Shown: positions 1 through 10,896, numbered from the stretch's first letter. The stretch is DNA of 64,000 nucleotides from Flavobacteriaceae bacterium (GCA_009886625.1 QXZA01000023.1:74245-138244), one strand, 5' to 3'. The notes: generated by a model from the sequence alone, not told the origin. Made by a program: numbers and translations.

Positions 1-902
1 AGAATTGGTGCAGCTTGTTCGATTCCTTTCTTCAATGTAGTATTCACGAATTCCTTTCCTTTGATCAACTGAAAAGCAAAAAGCATCCCAACTCCCAAGG
101 CCATGGTAGGTTCGGTAAGCCATAATAAATATTCTTTCCCATAAAATTCTGGGAATAGTTTTATCATGGTTCCTAGACACATCATCATGATGGGAACAAG
201 AATGGGAAGTAAAGCCGATCTAAAACTGGGAAGGATCAGACTTTCGGTTGTGGATTTTCCCTCATTCTCTTTAAGTGCTACTTCTTCATATTTATTTTTT
301 TTGATAAGGAAGTTCCCATACCATCCTCCAACAAGGATAAGAATGAATGCAATACTTCCTCCAATAATAATAAGTAAGAGTAAGTTTTCTAAATTTAAAT
401 TTGCTGCTGCTGCTAAAGGACCAGGTGTAGGCGGAACCAAAACATGAGGAGCAAATAAACCAGTAGATAGCGCTACAGTAAGCCCTACAAGAGGTGTTTT
501 TGTTTGTCTTGAAAGAGTTTTATTAAGTTGGGATAAAATAACAAATGCAGCATCACAAAAAACAGGAATAGAAACCAAGTAACCAATACAGCTCACTGCA
601 TAGGGTAGTGGAAGTTTATTGAGATATTTTAGAATTCCATTGGCTAAAGCAATGGTTCCATTTGATTTTTCTAAGGCAACCCCAATTACGGTTCCAAATA
701 GAATTAATAGGCCGATGTTTTGTACTATTTTTCCAAAGCCTTTTTGAATAAAACTTAGGGCTTCTAATGGGGCAATTCCAAGAAGGAAAGCCAAGAAAAA
801 AGCAGCAGTTAATAAAACAAGAAAAGGATGTAGTTTAGTGAAGGAAGTGCCTAATACGATCCATAAAATCACCAAAAAAATACTAAAGAGAGAGAATGTC
901 AT
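1..902 (-). CDS. GntP family permease (3' part missing)
   Basis: This minus-strand frame is open from an ATG at 902 to the window edge, about 300 codons. The translation is highly hydrophobic, with many membrane segments. Stretches such as FGTVIGVALEKSNG, PVFCDAAFVIL and APHVLVPPTPGPL are typical of the GntP gluconate:proton symporter family. The start lies 2 bases after the stop of the glycerate kinase gene, so the two are almost certainly one operon. That pairing suggests glycerate or a related sugar acid as the substrate (inference). The C-terminal third is outside the window, so completeness cannot be judged. Confidence 0.85.
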   Translation of the reverse strand, partial: MTFSLFSIFLVILWIVLGTSFTKLHPFLVLLTAAFFLAFLLGIAPLEALSFIQKGFGKIVQNIGLLILFGTVIGVALEKSNGTIALANGILKYLNKLPLPYAVSCIGYLVSIPVFCDAAFVILSQLNKTLSRQTKTPLVGLTVALSTGLFAPHVLVPPTPGPLAAAANLNLENLLLLIIIGGSIAFILILVGGWYGNFLIKKNKYEEVALKENEGKSTTESLILPSFRSALLPILVPIMMMCLGTMIKLFPEFYGKEYLLWLTEPTMALGVGMLFAFQLIKGKEFVNTTLKKGIEQAAPI

Positions 903-904
903 TG

Positions 905-2035
905 TTAAGGATTTGATTTTTTAAGTAATTGTAAGACTTCTATAAGCTTCGAATTTATATTTTTTGCAGCATTTTTCATTGCTTCATTAAGATTCATAGC
1001 TACTGGAGTTGTTTGATGAATGACTAAATGTGGAAAAGAAGGTAGATGGGAAAGGGAGGTTTTTCCTGCAAAGAGCAGGGTTTTTATTTTAAGTGGATGA
1101 GTAAGTTGAACAACTTGCATAGGTAATTTACCATAAGTACTCTGTTGGTCAAAATGGCCTTCTCCGGTGAGTACTAAATCCATTTCTTTTATTTTATCAT
1201 AAACTTTTGTTTGCACTGCCAATAATTCAAATCCCTGTTTTAAAATGGCGTTAAAGACTCCTGATAAGCCAGCACTAACTCCACCAGCAGCTCCACCTCC
1301 AGCAAGATCAAGTATGTTTTTTCCAAATTGTTTCTGAATGACTTTTGCAAACTGTATACTTCCTTTTTCAAGCTGATTGATAATAGTAGGTGAAGCTCCT
1401 TTTTGTTGGGCATAAGTATGTGCAGCTCCAAATGGTCCAATCAAAGGATTTTCAACGTCACAAGCGACTATCCATTTTATATCATTTATCCCATAAACTA
1501 TTGCGTCCAAGTCAATGCGATCAATTTTCTCTAGATTTTCACCATTCGGCACTAAGAGATTATTTTTTTCGTCATAAAATGTAACACCTAAAGCACTCAT
1601 TATTCCAAAGCCCATATCATGGGTAACACTTCCACCAATACCTAGATATATTGTTTTACATCCTTGTGCAATTGCATGTTTGATCATGATTCCTGTACCC
1701 CAAGTAGAGGTTTTTAAGGGATTCCTTTCGTTTTCTTTGAGTTGAACCAAACCCGAAGTTTGCGACAACTCAATCCAAGCGCTTTCAGTATTTTTAAACA
1801 AGAAATAAGGAGCAGTGATTGGACGCTTTAAACTGTCTGTTGTATGGCAATCGATAACTTTTCCTTCAGCGTGATCTTCAAGTACTTTGATAGCGCCTTC
1901 TCCACCATCGGAAAAGGGAAGTAAGGTGCATTCAGCTTTTGGGAAAACAGCTGTTACAGCTTTTTTCATTTCCTTAGCAACCTCGGTTGCAGTAAGACTT
2001 CCTTTAAACGAATCAGGAATAATAAGTACTTTCAA
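905..2035 (-). CDS. Glycerate kinase
   Basis: This is a 376-residue protein of the GckA/GlxK/GarK glycerate kinase family, which phosphorylates D-glycerate with ATP in the cytoplasm. Visible family marks are the N-terminal IPDSFKGSLTA, the central LGIGGSVTHDMGFG and GGGAAGGVSAGL, and the C-terminal TGEGHFDQQSTYGKLP. The length matches the family (about 375-380). It is followed after 2 bases by a GntP permease, which fits uptake plus phosphorylation of glycerate. Whether the product is 2- or 3-phosphoglycerate cannot be told from the sequence. Confidence 0.93.
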   Translation of the reverse strand: MKVLIIPDSFKGSLTATEVAKEMKKAVTAVFPKAECTLLPFSDGGEGAIKVLEDHAEGKVIDCHTTDSLKRPITAPYFLFKNTESAWIELSQTSGLVQLKENERNPLKTSTWGTGIMIKHAIAQGCKTIYLGIGGSVTHDMGFGIMSALGVTFYDEKNNLLVPNGENLEKIDRIDLDAIVYGINDIKWIVACDVENPLIGPFGAAHTYAQQKGASPTIINQLEKGSIQFAKVIQKQFGKNILDLAGGGAAGGVSAGLSGVFNAILKQGFELLAVQTKVYDKIKEMDLVLTGEGHFDQQSTYGKLPMQVVQLTHPLKIKTLLFAGKTSLSHLPSFPHLVIHQTTPVAMNLNEAMKNAAKNINSKLIEVLQLLKKSNP

Positions 2036-2084
2036 TGGGTCAACTTTTGATTTCTAAGGTACTAAAACGAACCTTTTTAAAAAA

Positions 2085-3044
2085 TTAAGTTTTTGCTATT
2101 GCTTCCATAATATGAACAGCATGCTCTCTAGAATTCTCGATAAACCATTTGTTGGTTTTGTATCCACCGCAAACTACTCCAGCTAAATAGACTCCTTTTG
2201 CATTTGATTCCATAGTGCTAGCATCATAAATGGGAGTTTTGAATTCATCCTTATGAAAATCAATATCAAGGGCTTCAAGCATTTCAAAATTAGGTTCATA
2301 TCCAGTCATTGCTAAAACGAAATCATTTTGAATTTCATGAATTCCATTTTGATCTTTAAGCTGGACACTGTCATGCTTGATCTCAGTTATTTCTGCATTA
2401 AAAAAAGCTTTAATACTCCCTTCTTCAATACGGTTGATGATGTCTGGGCGCGCCCAATATTTCACATTTGCTCCTACCGTATCCTCTCTGATAATCATTG
2501 TGACACTTTTGGCACCTTTGCGATAGGTTTCTAATGCAGCATCTACCGCAGAATTTGCACCTCCCACTACCACAATGTCCATCCCAAAATAGGGATGAGG
2601 TTCGGTATAGTAATGTTTTACTTTCGGAAGGTTTTCCCCTGGAACATTAAGTAAAAAGGGCCGATCATAAAATCCTGTAGCGATCACTATATTTTTTGCT
2701 TGATAGGATTTTTTTTTGGTCGCTACCGTAAATTGGTTTTGAAAATTATGGATACGTTCAATTTCTTCGTACAAATTCAAATTAAGTTTCCAATGTTCAG
2801 TTACTCTTCTGTAGTATTCCAATGCTTCTGAACGAGTAGGTTTTGGATTATGAGAAATAAAGGGAATATTTCCAATTTCTAATTTATCAGAGGTGGAGAA
2901 AAAGGTCATATTCAGTGGATAATTATACAGTGAATTAACCAAAGTTCCTTTGTCAAAAAGGCGGTATGTTAAGTTCCTTTTTTTAGCTTCTATTCCACAG
3001 GCTATACCTATGGGTCCTGCGCCAATTATAATAACATCATTCAT
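2085..3044 (-). CDS. YpdA-type FAD-dependent disulfide reductase
   Basis: This 319-residue flavoprotein has an N-terminal FAD-binding GAGPIGIACG motif directly after the start and a second nucleotide-binding VVGGANSAVDAAL near residue 165. Overall it resembles YpdA, the putative bacillithiol disulfide reductase family, and no redox-active CxxC typical of thioredoxin reductase is visible. The frame is open 10 codons further upstream, but the start at 3044 places the FAD motif where the family has it. A TAnnTTTG element ends 4 bases before this ATG, which would give an almost leaderless message. Whether the organism makes bacillithiol is unknown. Confidence 0.85.
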   Translation of the reverse strand: MNDVIIIGAGPIGIACGIEAKKRNLTYRLFDKGTLVNSLYNYPLNMTFFSTSDKLEIGNIPFISHNPKPTRSEALEYYRRVTEHWKLNLNLYEEIERIHNFQNQFTVATKKKSYQAKNIVIATGFYDRPFLLNVPGENLPKVKHYYTEPHPYFGMDIVVVGGANSAVDAALETYRKGAKSVTMIIREDTVGANVKYWARPDIINRIEEGSIKAFFNAEITEIKHDSVQLKDQNGIHEIQNDFVLAMTGYEPNFEMLEALDIDFHKDEFKTPIYDASTMESNAKGVYLAGVVCGGYKTNKWFIENSREHAVHIMEAIAKT

Positions 3045-3048
3045 ACTA

Positions 3049-3056
3049 CAAAGGTA
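3049..3056 (-). promoter_or_regulatory. Bacteroidota -7 promoter element before the YpdA gene
   Basis: The minus strand reads TACCTTTG, a match to the TAnnTTTG element of the main Bacteroidota sigma factor. It sits only 4 bases before the ATG at 3044. A TTG lies 15 bases further upstream, shorter than the usual 19. If used, transcription would begin at or next to the start codon. Confidence 0.45.
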
Positions 3057-3200
3057 CAAATACCAAGAGGACAATTAGTTTTATAATAAAAAACTATTTC
3101 AAATTTATATTAAATAATTATTTCTTATAATTAAACTTTAATTAAGTGAATAAAAACACAATAAACGCTTGTCTATAAGTAAAATCAATTAAATTGTATT

Positions 3201-4235
3201 TTATAATAATAAAATACGTTGTCTTAAGAATATTGAAAGAATGCAGACTTGTAGATAGACCACCATTGTTTGGTTTCCAAAGCCATAAGCAATAAGAATA
3301 GAACTCACTAACCACCATATAGGAAAGAAGAAAACGCCTAGAGCGAATTTCATGGAACTTACAAAGACAATATCCTTGAACTGAGCAATAATTTTTCTAC
3401 TGATTATTAACGGGATGATGTTGGGTAAGCTCAAAAGAAAAGCAAGAAATCGCATTTGTTTTGATGGAGCTTTAGCAACAGGAAGACTTTGATATGAATT
3501 TTTTAAAGCTGTCTTTAATTCATGAAACCCAATTTGAGTAGTTAAACGATTTATTCTTTTTTTCCGTTCTGGATAGTCTTCTGTTTTTTCTGCTAGCCAA
3601 AGACAATCTTTCATTCGAATTTGAAGTTCTTCTTTGAGTTTATTGATGTTTTCTGCTTCGGTTAATTGGGAGGAAACAAAAGAATTGACTTCTATTGGTT
3701 TTCCGTAAACTAAGTGTAAAGTACATCTGGGTTGTTGATGATGTCCATAATTTATGCCCATGGGCTGGAGGTATATTTTTTTGTTTGGATTTTCCTTGAA
3801 TGCTTGATAAGCAAGGCGGCTACTTCCTTTGGACAAATTTTGTAAATAGTATTCGTTGTGATGTCCACCTTCAGAAAACATTAATAGAAATTTCCCTTCT
3901 CCCAATATCTTGTAGCATTTAGCAAAGGTTAGGTCATTTTTCTTAAGGTTGCTGTACCCATTACGAATGCGATAAACGGGTAACATTTGAAAGGCATCTA
4001 AAACCCATTGCAAAGGCCCTCCAAAAACATCACTTCTGGTAAGCGAAGTCATCCTATTAGGGGTCATAGAACCAATTAATAGTGGATCTAAAAAAGCACC
4101 CTGGTGATTAGGGGAAAATAAAACTCCTCCATCTTTGGGAAGATTCTCTTCGCCATACAAATAAATGGACCTAAAATAGATCCAGTTGAAATAACGAATG
4201 ATGTGTTTTACGATAAAATAGAAAATTGGCTTCAA
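3201..4235 (-). CDS. Glycerophosphate acyltransferase, PlsC-like
   Basis: This 344-residue membrane protein belongs to the PlsC/LPLAT acyltransferase superfamily, which transfers acyl chains to glycerophospholipids. The acceptor motif is NHQGAFLDP, in which His and Asp are five residues apart rather than the classical four; this spacing is common in Bacteroidota paralogues. A second block, FSEGGHH, corresponds to the FPEG motif. The C-terminal 80 residues add hydrophobic segments that standard PlsC lacks. It is not in an obvious operon: 126 bases separate it from the YpdA gene, and its own upstream region is long. The exact substrate is unknown. Confidence 0.8.
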   Translation of the reverse strand: MKPIFYFIVKHIIRYFNWIYFRSIYLYGEENLPKDGGVLFSPNHQGAFLDPLLIGSMTPNRMTSLTRSDVFGGPLQWVLDAFQMLPVYRIRNGYSNLKKNDLTFAKCYKILGEGKFLLMFSEGGHHNEYYLQNLSKGSSRLAYQAFKENPNKKIYLQPMGINYGHHQQPRCTLHLVYGKPIEVNSFVSSQLTEAENINKLKEELQIRMKDCLWLAEKTEDYPERKKRINRLTTQIGFHELKTALKNSYQSLPVAKAPSKQMRFLAFLLSLPNIIPLIISRKIIAQFKDIVFVSSMKFALGVFFFPIWWLVSSILIAYGFGNQTMVVYLQVCILSIFLRQRILLL

Positions 4236-4438
4236 AAGGAACGCATTGCTATAGCTTTCGAAAATACACTATCTTCTAGAGCAATCCTAAATTTTTTTTC
4301 AACTAAAACAAACCCTCCATTCAAGTAAATGATTCAATTTAAATGAAGACAATTTCCTTTATTTATTGTGAATTTTAAATTGAAAGCTAAAATAATTGCG
4401 AACTTTTTAAAAAATACATTAACTTTCTACCTAAATTC

Positions 4439-4452
4439 TAAAACTAGTTTTA
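4439..4452. promoter_or_regulatory. 14-bp palindrome in the 4236-4542 intergenic region
   Basis: TAAAACTAGTTTTA is a perfect 14-bp palindrome about 90 bases upstream of the TonB-dependent receptor start. The surrounding 307-base gap is very AT-rich and shows no gene, RNA or clear TAnnTTTG promoter. The palindrome may be an operator for the receptor gene, but in such AT-rich DNA it may also be chance. Confidence 0.3.
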
Positions 4453-4542
4453 AAAATATTGAAGAGCAAAATGTATTGATCAAAACAGTTTAGGCTCAAT
4501 TTTAATACACAATCCGCTATTCAATTTAATAACAAATCAAAA

Positions 4543-7500
4543 ATGAAAACAAAAAAAAGTATTAAAAAAGCACTGTTTACTTTGATGCTGTTTGCTTCAA
4601 CGGTAATGTTTGCGCAAACCACGATCTCTGGTTCCGTGGTAGATTCAGAAACTCAAGAATCTATTCCTGGGGCCAACATTATTGTTGTGGGCTCAAACAC
4701 AGGAACTATTGCAGATTTTGATGGGAATTTCACTTTGAATACATCAGCTGATTTACCACTTACAATTGAGGTGAGTTATATTGGTTTTGGATCACAAACA
4801 GTCGAGGTAACTTCTACTGATCAAATTATATCTGTTTCTCTGTCGTATGGACAAAACTTAAACGAGGTCATTATTTCAGCTTCAAGACGTTCAGAAAAGC
4901 TATTGGATGCACCCGCATCTGTATCCATCATCACATCTCAGGATATAGAAAACTCAGCAAATGTTAATGATCCAATTAGAAACCTCCTTAACATTCCTGG
5001 AGTTCAATTTCAACAACAATCTGCTAACTCAGTAAACTTTGAAATGAGAGCTGGTTCGGGTGTTTTTGGAACTAGAACATTCCCTATATTAGATTATCGT
5101 TTTTTACAATCTCCTGCATCAGGATCATTTTTTGCATTTCAATCAGGATTATCAAATCTTGATATAGAAAGAGTTGAGGTTGTTAGAGGAGCTGCATCAG
5201 CATTATATGGTCCAGGCGTAGAGTCTGGGGTAGTTCACTTTTTCTCAAAGAAAGCTATAGATAGACCTGGCACTTCAATTGAGCTAATAGGAGGAAATCT
5301 TAGTACAATTTCTGGTGCTGTTAGGCATGCGTATGCTAACAAGAAAAAAACTTTTGGTTTTAAGATTAATGCACAATACAAAAAGGGAGATGAATTTGGT
5401 TTAGATCCTGTTGAAAATGCTGATTTTCTTGCTCAAATTAATGGAGCAACTGCAAATGGAATTTTTCAACCAACGGTCAGAAACAATAGAATAGATCCCT
5501 CTGCTGCCCTAACACCAGTTCTCACAAGATCCGAAATTGATCCGGATGGGGATGGGAATTCCTACATGAATGAGTATGAAAGCTTTATGGCTAATGCTCA
5601 TTTGGAATTCAGACCAAACGACAACACTGATGCTGTAATCTCAGGAGGTATAAATTCAGGAAATGGCTTAATTAACCAAGCACAAGGACCAGGATATGCA
5701 GCTGGTAATGACTATTGGGGACAAGCTAGAATTAAATCAGGAGGCTTCTTTGGTCAAATCTCTTATAATGCAAACGATGGTGGTAGCGAGAACTCTCCTT
5801 TTTATCTTTATTTAACAGCTCAGAGGATTATCACCAAAAGGTCAGCTTTAGATGTTCAAGCACAGTACAATTTTGATGCGGTTAATTTTTTGGATTCTAA
5901 TTTTACCTTTGGTGTAGACTATCGTGACATTGGATCTGATTCAGAAAACACACTTTTTGGTCAATATGATGGACAAAACGATTATGTCAATTACGGTTTT
6001 TACGGACAAGGAACCTCTCGTTTTAGTGAAAAGTTAGATTTGACTTACGCATTGAGATATGATAAACTAAGCTTTGTTGATAAAGGACAAATTGCTCCTA
6101 GAATAGCATTAGTTTTTAAGCCCAATAGTAAAAATAGTTTTAGGCTAACCTATAATCAAGCTGTTTTCGGGCCAAGTGCTTTAGAAACATATGTAGATTT
6201 CCCTGTTCAAATTCAAGCACCTGGAGTACTAGATGTTTGGTTATCAGGTCAGACAACTGCTCAAAACTTTGACGCAAATGCACCTATTGAAATAGTAGGA
6301 GGTGGCGGAGCGACATTACCAGCAGACACAACTAATTGGCCATTGGCTGTTCCTTATGGAGCTGTTGCAGGACAGGTATTACCTGCTCTATACCAAGGAG
6401 TTTCTGCGAGTCCATCTTACGCACCACTTTTACCTTTAATTCAAAACTTTTTCGGTTCATACGTTCCTGGTGGAGCTTCTGGAACAATAGAGGGATACAA
6501 TGCATTTAATGGAAGTCCAATGCCAACAGCAATTGGAACTCCCTCTGCACTTTTAGGGACAACTACTTCCTGGGAGGTAGGGTACAAAGGTCTTTTAGGT
6601 GACAAATTTGCTATTGGGATAGACGTATACACCTATGCCAGAACAGGATCTACACAATTTACGGCTATAGGGCCTACCTTTAGATTAAATGGTTCAGCGG
6701 GTATTCCATCCGATCTTGGAGCACAAGTCGCAGCAGACTTTTCATCAGACCCAGTCATAAGCGCCGCTATTACTCAAGCTGTTACAGCGGGAGTTAACGC
6801 TCAAGTTCAAGCTGGTGTAGAGGCGCAATACACAGCAAATGGAATACCAGAGTCTATTTGGGCTACTGGAGCACCTGCGGATGCATTATTCCCTGGATCT
6901 CCAGCTATTGCTGCTGTTTCTGTTGCAGTTGCTGCTACAGCAGCACCACTAATTGCACCTGCAATTTCCGCTGCGAATCAACAGGTTGCAGGGCTTGTAG
7001 GTGGTGCCTTTACACAAGGAGGTCAAGCATATGTTGAGGCAATTGAACCAGCTGCAGTTGGTGCAATTGAATCACAGAGAGTCCCACAAGGTGATGGAAT
7101 AACTCACATATCTGCTGGATACAGAATATTTGATGATGTAACCCGTTCTCACGTTGGGAGTGATATATCAATGGAATACTTTGCGACGGAGAAACTTACT
7201 TTTTGGGGTAATGCGTCTTGGTTAAGTCAGAATGAATGGAATCCAGGAGAGGATAATGATGATGATCTTCCGTTTCAAGACTTTTTGAATGCACCAAAAT
7301 TTAAATTCCGCTTAGGAATGGACTATACCGTTAGTGATGGAATTCAGGCATCTTTAGCTTTTCAACATGATGATGAATTTAATTCTAATCAAGGATTTTA
7401 TTCAGGGGTTGTTCAAGCAAAAAATCTTGTTGATGCTAGTATCGGATATAAACTTTCAAATGGGGTTAAATTAGACGTTTCAGGGACTAACTTATTCAAT

Positions 7501-7575
7501 CAGCAATACCGTGCATTTCCTAATATGCCTGTTATTGGAAGAAGAGTTAATTTAAGAGCTACTCTTAATCTTTAA
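4543..7575 (+). CDS. TonB-dependent receptor with carboxypeptidase-like N-terminal domain
   Basis: This 1010-residue outer-membrane receptor begins with a signal peptide ending MFAQ. Next comes a carboxypeptidase-regulatory-like beta-sandwich (SGSVVDSETQESIPGANI, residues about 28-110), then the plug domain (SASRRSEKLLDAPASVSII, GAASALYGPGVESG), then a barrel ending in an aromatic-poor LRATLNL strand. It imports an unknown ligand using TonB energy. Residues about 720-850 form an Ala/Val/Gln-rich stretch quite unlike a beta-barrel, probably a large external loop. The gene has a strong terminator directly after it, so it is likely monocistronic. It has no SusD partner, which argues against a classical glycan locus. 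Confidence 0.93.
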   Translation: MKTKKSIKKALFTLMLFASTVMFAQTTISGSVVDSETQESIPGANIIVVGSNTGTIADFDGNFTLNTSADLPLTIEVSYIGFGSQTVEVTSTDQIISVSLSYGQNLNEVIISASRRSEKLLDAPASVSIITSQDIENSANVNDPIRNLLNIPGVQFQQQSANSVNFEMRAGSGVFGTRTFPILDYRFLQSPASGSFFAFQSGLSNLDIERVEVVRGAASALYGPGVESGVVHFFSKKAIDRPGTSIELIGGNLSTISGAVRHAYANKKKTFGFKINAQYKKGDEFGLDPVENADFLAQINGATANGIFQPTVRNNRIDPSAALTPVLTRSEIDPDGDGNSYMNEYESFMANAHLEFRPNDNTDAVISGGINSGNGLINQAQGPGYAAGNDYWGQARIKSGGFFGQISYNANDGGSENSPFYLYLTAQRIITKRSALDVQAQYNFDAVNFLDSNFTFGVDYRDIGSDSENTLFGQYDGQNDYVNYGFYGQGTSRFSEKLDLTYALRYDKLSFVDKGQIAPRIALVFKPNSKNSFRLTYNQAVFGPSALETYVDFPVQIQAPGVLDVWLSGQTTAQNFDANAPIEIVGGGGATLPADTTNWPLAVPYGAVAGQVLPALYQGVSASPSYAPLLPLIQNFFGSYVPGGASGTIEGYNAFNGSPMPTAIGTPSALLGTTTSWEVGYKGLLGDKFAIGIDVYTYARTGSTQFTAIGPTFRLNGSAGIPSDLGAQVAADFSSDPVISAAITQAVTAGVNAQVQAGVEAQYTANGIPESIWATGAPADALFPGSPAIAAVSVAVAATAAPLIAPAISAANQQVAGLVGGAFTQGGQAYVEAIEPAAVGAIESQRVPQGDGITHISAGYRIFDDVTRSHVGSDISMEYFATEKLTFWGNASWLSQNEWNPGEDNDDDLPFQDFLNAPKFKFRLGMDYTVSDGIQASLAFQHDDEFNSNQGFYSGVVQAKNLVDASIGYKLSNGVKLDVSGTNLFNQQYRAFPNMPVIGRRVNLRATLNL

Positions 7576-7592
7576 TTGTTAAGATTAACTTT

Positions 7593-7617
7593 AAAGGGGC
7601 CATTGTGCCCCTTTTTT
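7593..7617 (+). terminator. Intrinsic terminator after the TonB-dependent receptor
   Basis: The stem AAGGGGC/GCCCCTT with loop CATTGT is followed by six T residues, 18 bases after the receptor stop codon. It separates this gene from the SDR gene that starts at 7646. Confidence 0.9.
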
Positions 7618-7645
7618 GTTTTATATTATAATTTAACTACTTAAT

Positions 7646-8389
7646 ATGATAAATCTTAAAGGTCAATTAGCCATTGTAACCGGAGGTGCAAAAGGAATTG
7701 GTGAGGGTATTTGTGATATATTTTGTAAAGCAGGAGCAATAGTTGCATTATGGGATGTCTCAGATTCAGGTTTGGCCACAGCAGAAAGAATTTCAAAAGG
7801 AAGTAGTTCCATCTTTTATCAAAAAGTAGATGTAACATCCAAAGAGAATGTTCAAAAAGCAGTAAACGAAATAATGGACAAATATGGAAAAATTGACATT
7901 TTGATCAATAATGCAGGGATCATTCGAGATAGATCATTTATGAAAATGGAACCTTCCGAGTGGGATGCAGTAATCAATGTAAATTTAAATTCACTTTATA
8001 CAACTACCAAAGCTGTTTTGCCTCATATGAAAGGAGCTGGCTATGGACGTATAATTTCTGCTTCTTCTATTAATGGATTTTCAGGTGCTTTTGGTCAAGT
8101 CAATTATGCAGCTACTAAAGCAGCAGTAGCTGGCTTTACACGTGCTTTATGCAAAGAAACAGGACGTTTTGGAGTAACCGTAAACGCAGTTGCTCCTGGA
8201 TTTATTAAATCAGACATGACAGACTCTATGCCCGAAGAAGTGATTAAGGATGGGATTGCGCAGATTCCTGTTGGACGAATTGGAACCACAGAAGACATGG
8301 CATTTGTGTATCTTTTTCTCGCTTCTAAAGAAGCAGGTTTCATTTCCGGAATCACCTTACATGCCAATGGTGGAGCCATGCCCATGTAG
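7646..8389 (+). CDS. Short-chain dehydrogenase/reductase, FabG/PhaB-like
   Basis: This 247-residue cytoplasmic Rossmann-fold oxidoreductase shows the cofactor motif TGGAKGIGEG (residues about 12-21), the NNAG motif, a catalytic Ser in SASSINGF, and Tyr-Lys in YAATKAA, followed by VNAVAPGFIKSDMT. The sequence is closest in style to 3-oxoacyl-ACP reductase FabG or acetoacetyl-CoA reductase PhaB. The next gene is a MaoC-type hydratase, 25 bases on, so the pair may act on consecutive steps of a beta-oxidation-like or 3-hydroxyacyl pathway (inference). Substrate chain length cannot be read from the sequence. Confidence 0.88.
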   Translation: MINLKGQLAIVTGGAKGIGEGICDIFCKAGAIVALWDVSDSGLATAERISKGSSSIFYQKVDVTSKENVQKAVNEIMDKYGKIDILINNAGIIRDRSFMKMEPSEWDAVINVNLNSLYTTTKAVLPHMKGAGYGRIISASSINGFSGAFGQVNYAATKAAVAGFTRALCKETGRFGVTVNAVAPGFIKSDMTDSMPEEVIKDGIAQIPVGRIGTTEDMAFVYLFLASKEAGFISGITLHANGGAMPM

Positions 8390-8414
8390 CAAAATCAAAA
8401 GATTAAAACGCAAC

Positions 8415-8897
8415 ATGGAACAACAAAGCGCTTACAAAACAACATTTAATTCCACAGAGGAATTGGGAAGATATATTGGAAAAGAACTAGGTATAACCCC
8501 TTGGCTCACGATTGATCAAAAACGCATTACTGCATTTGCAAATGTTACAGAGGATCATCAATGGATTCATTTGGATGAAGAAAAATGTGCCAAAGAATCT
8601 CCGTTTAAAAGCACCATCGCCCATGGATTTTTAACGGTCTCGTTGTGTGCTAAATTTATGTTTGAAGCCTATGAAGTAAAAGATTCACCGATGGTCCTTA
8701 ATTATGGAATAGATAGAGTTAGATTTCCATCTGCGATATCAGTAGATTCAAAATGCAGAGGTCGAGTATCCTTAAAAGAATTTAATATTACTCCTCAAGG
8801 AGTCAAATACAAACTCAAAGTTGTAGTGGAAGTAGAGGGAGCTGAAAAACCCGCTTGTATTGCAGAGTTTTTGGCTTTAATGTTTGTTGATTCTTAA
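8415..8897 (+). CDS. MaoC/NodN-like (R)-specific enoyl-CoA hydratase
   Basis: This 160-residue hot-dog fold protein has the hydratase motif FANVTEDHQWIHLDEEKCAKESPF followed by TIAHGFLTVSL; only its key residues Asp and His (TEDHQ...H) are cited as the catalytic pair. The frame is open upstream into the SDR gene, but the ATG at 8415 gives the normal length and leaves the SDR stop intact. The family adds water to trans-2-enoyl-CoA to give (R)-3-hydroxyacyl-CoA. Co-location with the FabG/PhaB-like SDR supports a joint role. Confidence 0.85.
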   Translation: MEQQSAYKTTFNSTEELGRYIGKELGITPWLTIDQKRITAFANVTEDHQWIHLDEEKCAKESPFKSTIAHGFLTVSLCAKFMFEAYEVKDSPMVLNYGIDRVRFPSAISVDSKCRGRVSLKEFNITPQGVKYKLKVVVEVEGAEKPACIAEFLALMFVDS

Positions 8898-9033
8898 AGA
8901 TATCAAATAAATACACATTAAAGATTACCTTAAAAACAAGAGCGGAATTTTAACCTCAAACGAAGTTTTATTAATAAAAACCTAAGGGTATTAGAAAAAA
9001 TCAAAAACAGGGCGTTTTTTTGAATTGAACCCC

Positions 9034-9041
9034 TATATTTG
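9034..9041 (+). promoter_or_regulatory. -7 promoter element for atpD
   Basis: TATATTTG followed by C matches the strong form of the Bacteroidota -7 element (TAnnTTTGC). It lies 44 bases before the atpD ATG. No TTG is found at exactly 19 bases upstream, but T-rich DNA with TTTG lies at 9019-9022. The rest of the 188-base gap shows no gene. Confidence 0.65.
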
Positions 9042-9067
9042 CAGCTTGAAATATAGATTAAAAATAA

Positions 9068-10597
<1,530 letters not shown>

Positions 10598-10602
10598 GAA
10601 TT

Positions 10603-10878
10603 ATGCATCTAGAAATTGTATCTCCCGAAGCCAAATTATTTAGTGGCGAAGTAGAAAGCTTAACAGTTCCAGGAGCTTCAGGTTCCTTTCAGGTGTTAAA
10701 CAACCACGCGCCTATTGTCTCTACTTTAATAAAAGGCCAAGTGAGAATTCAAGGCAACTTAAAGTTAGATGAGACCAACCAAGCCCTTTTTACCCAGGAA
10801 GGTGCCAACACGTTTTTTGACATCCAATCTGGAGCCCTAGAGATGCGTGATAACAAGGTCATTTTATTGACTGACTAA
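10603..10878 (+). CDS. atpC: F1Fo ATP synthase subunit epsilon, short form
   Basis: This 91-residue protein corresponds to the N-terminal beta-sandwich of subunit epsilon (LEIVSPEAKLFSGEVESLTVPG, here described by its start LEIVSPE and LNNHAPIVS). The helical C-terminal domain that inhibits ATP hydrolysis in other bacteria is missing, as is normal in Bacteroidota. It is transcribed with atpD, 5 bases downstream. Confidence 0.95.
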   Translation: MHLEIVSPEAKLFSGEVESLTVPGASGSFQVLNNHAPIVSTLIKGQVRIQGNLKLDETNQALFTQEGANTFFDIQSGALEMRDNKVILLTD

Positions 10879-10896
10879 AAAAGTTTTTCCTACCCT

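Noticed and set aside
166..447. Open frame of 93 codons on the plus strand near the left edge
   Set aside because: It is antisense to the well-supported GntP permease and has no start context or family resemblance.
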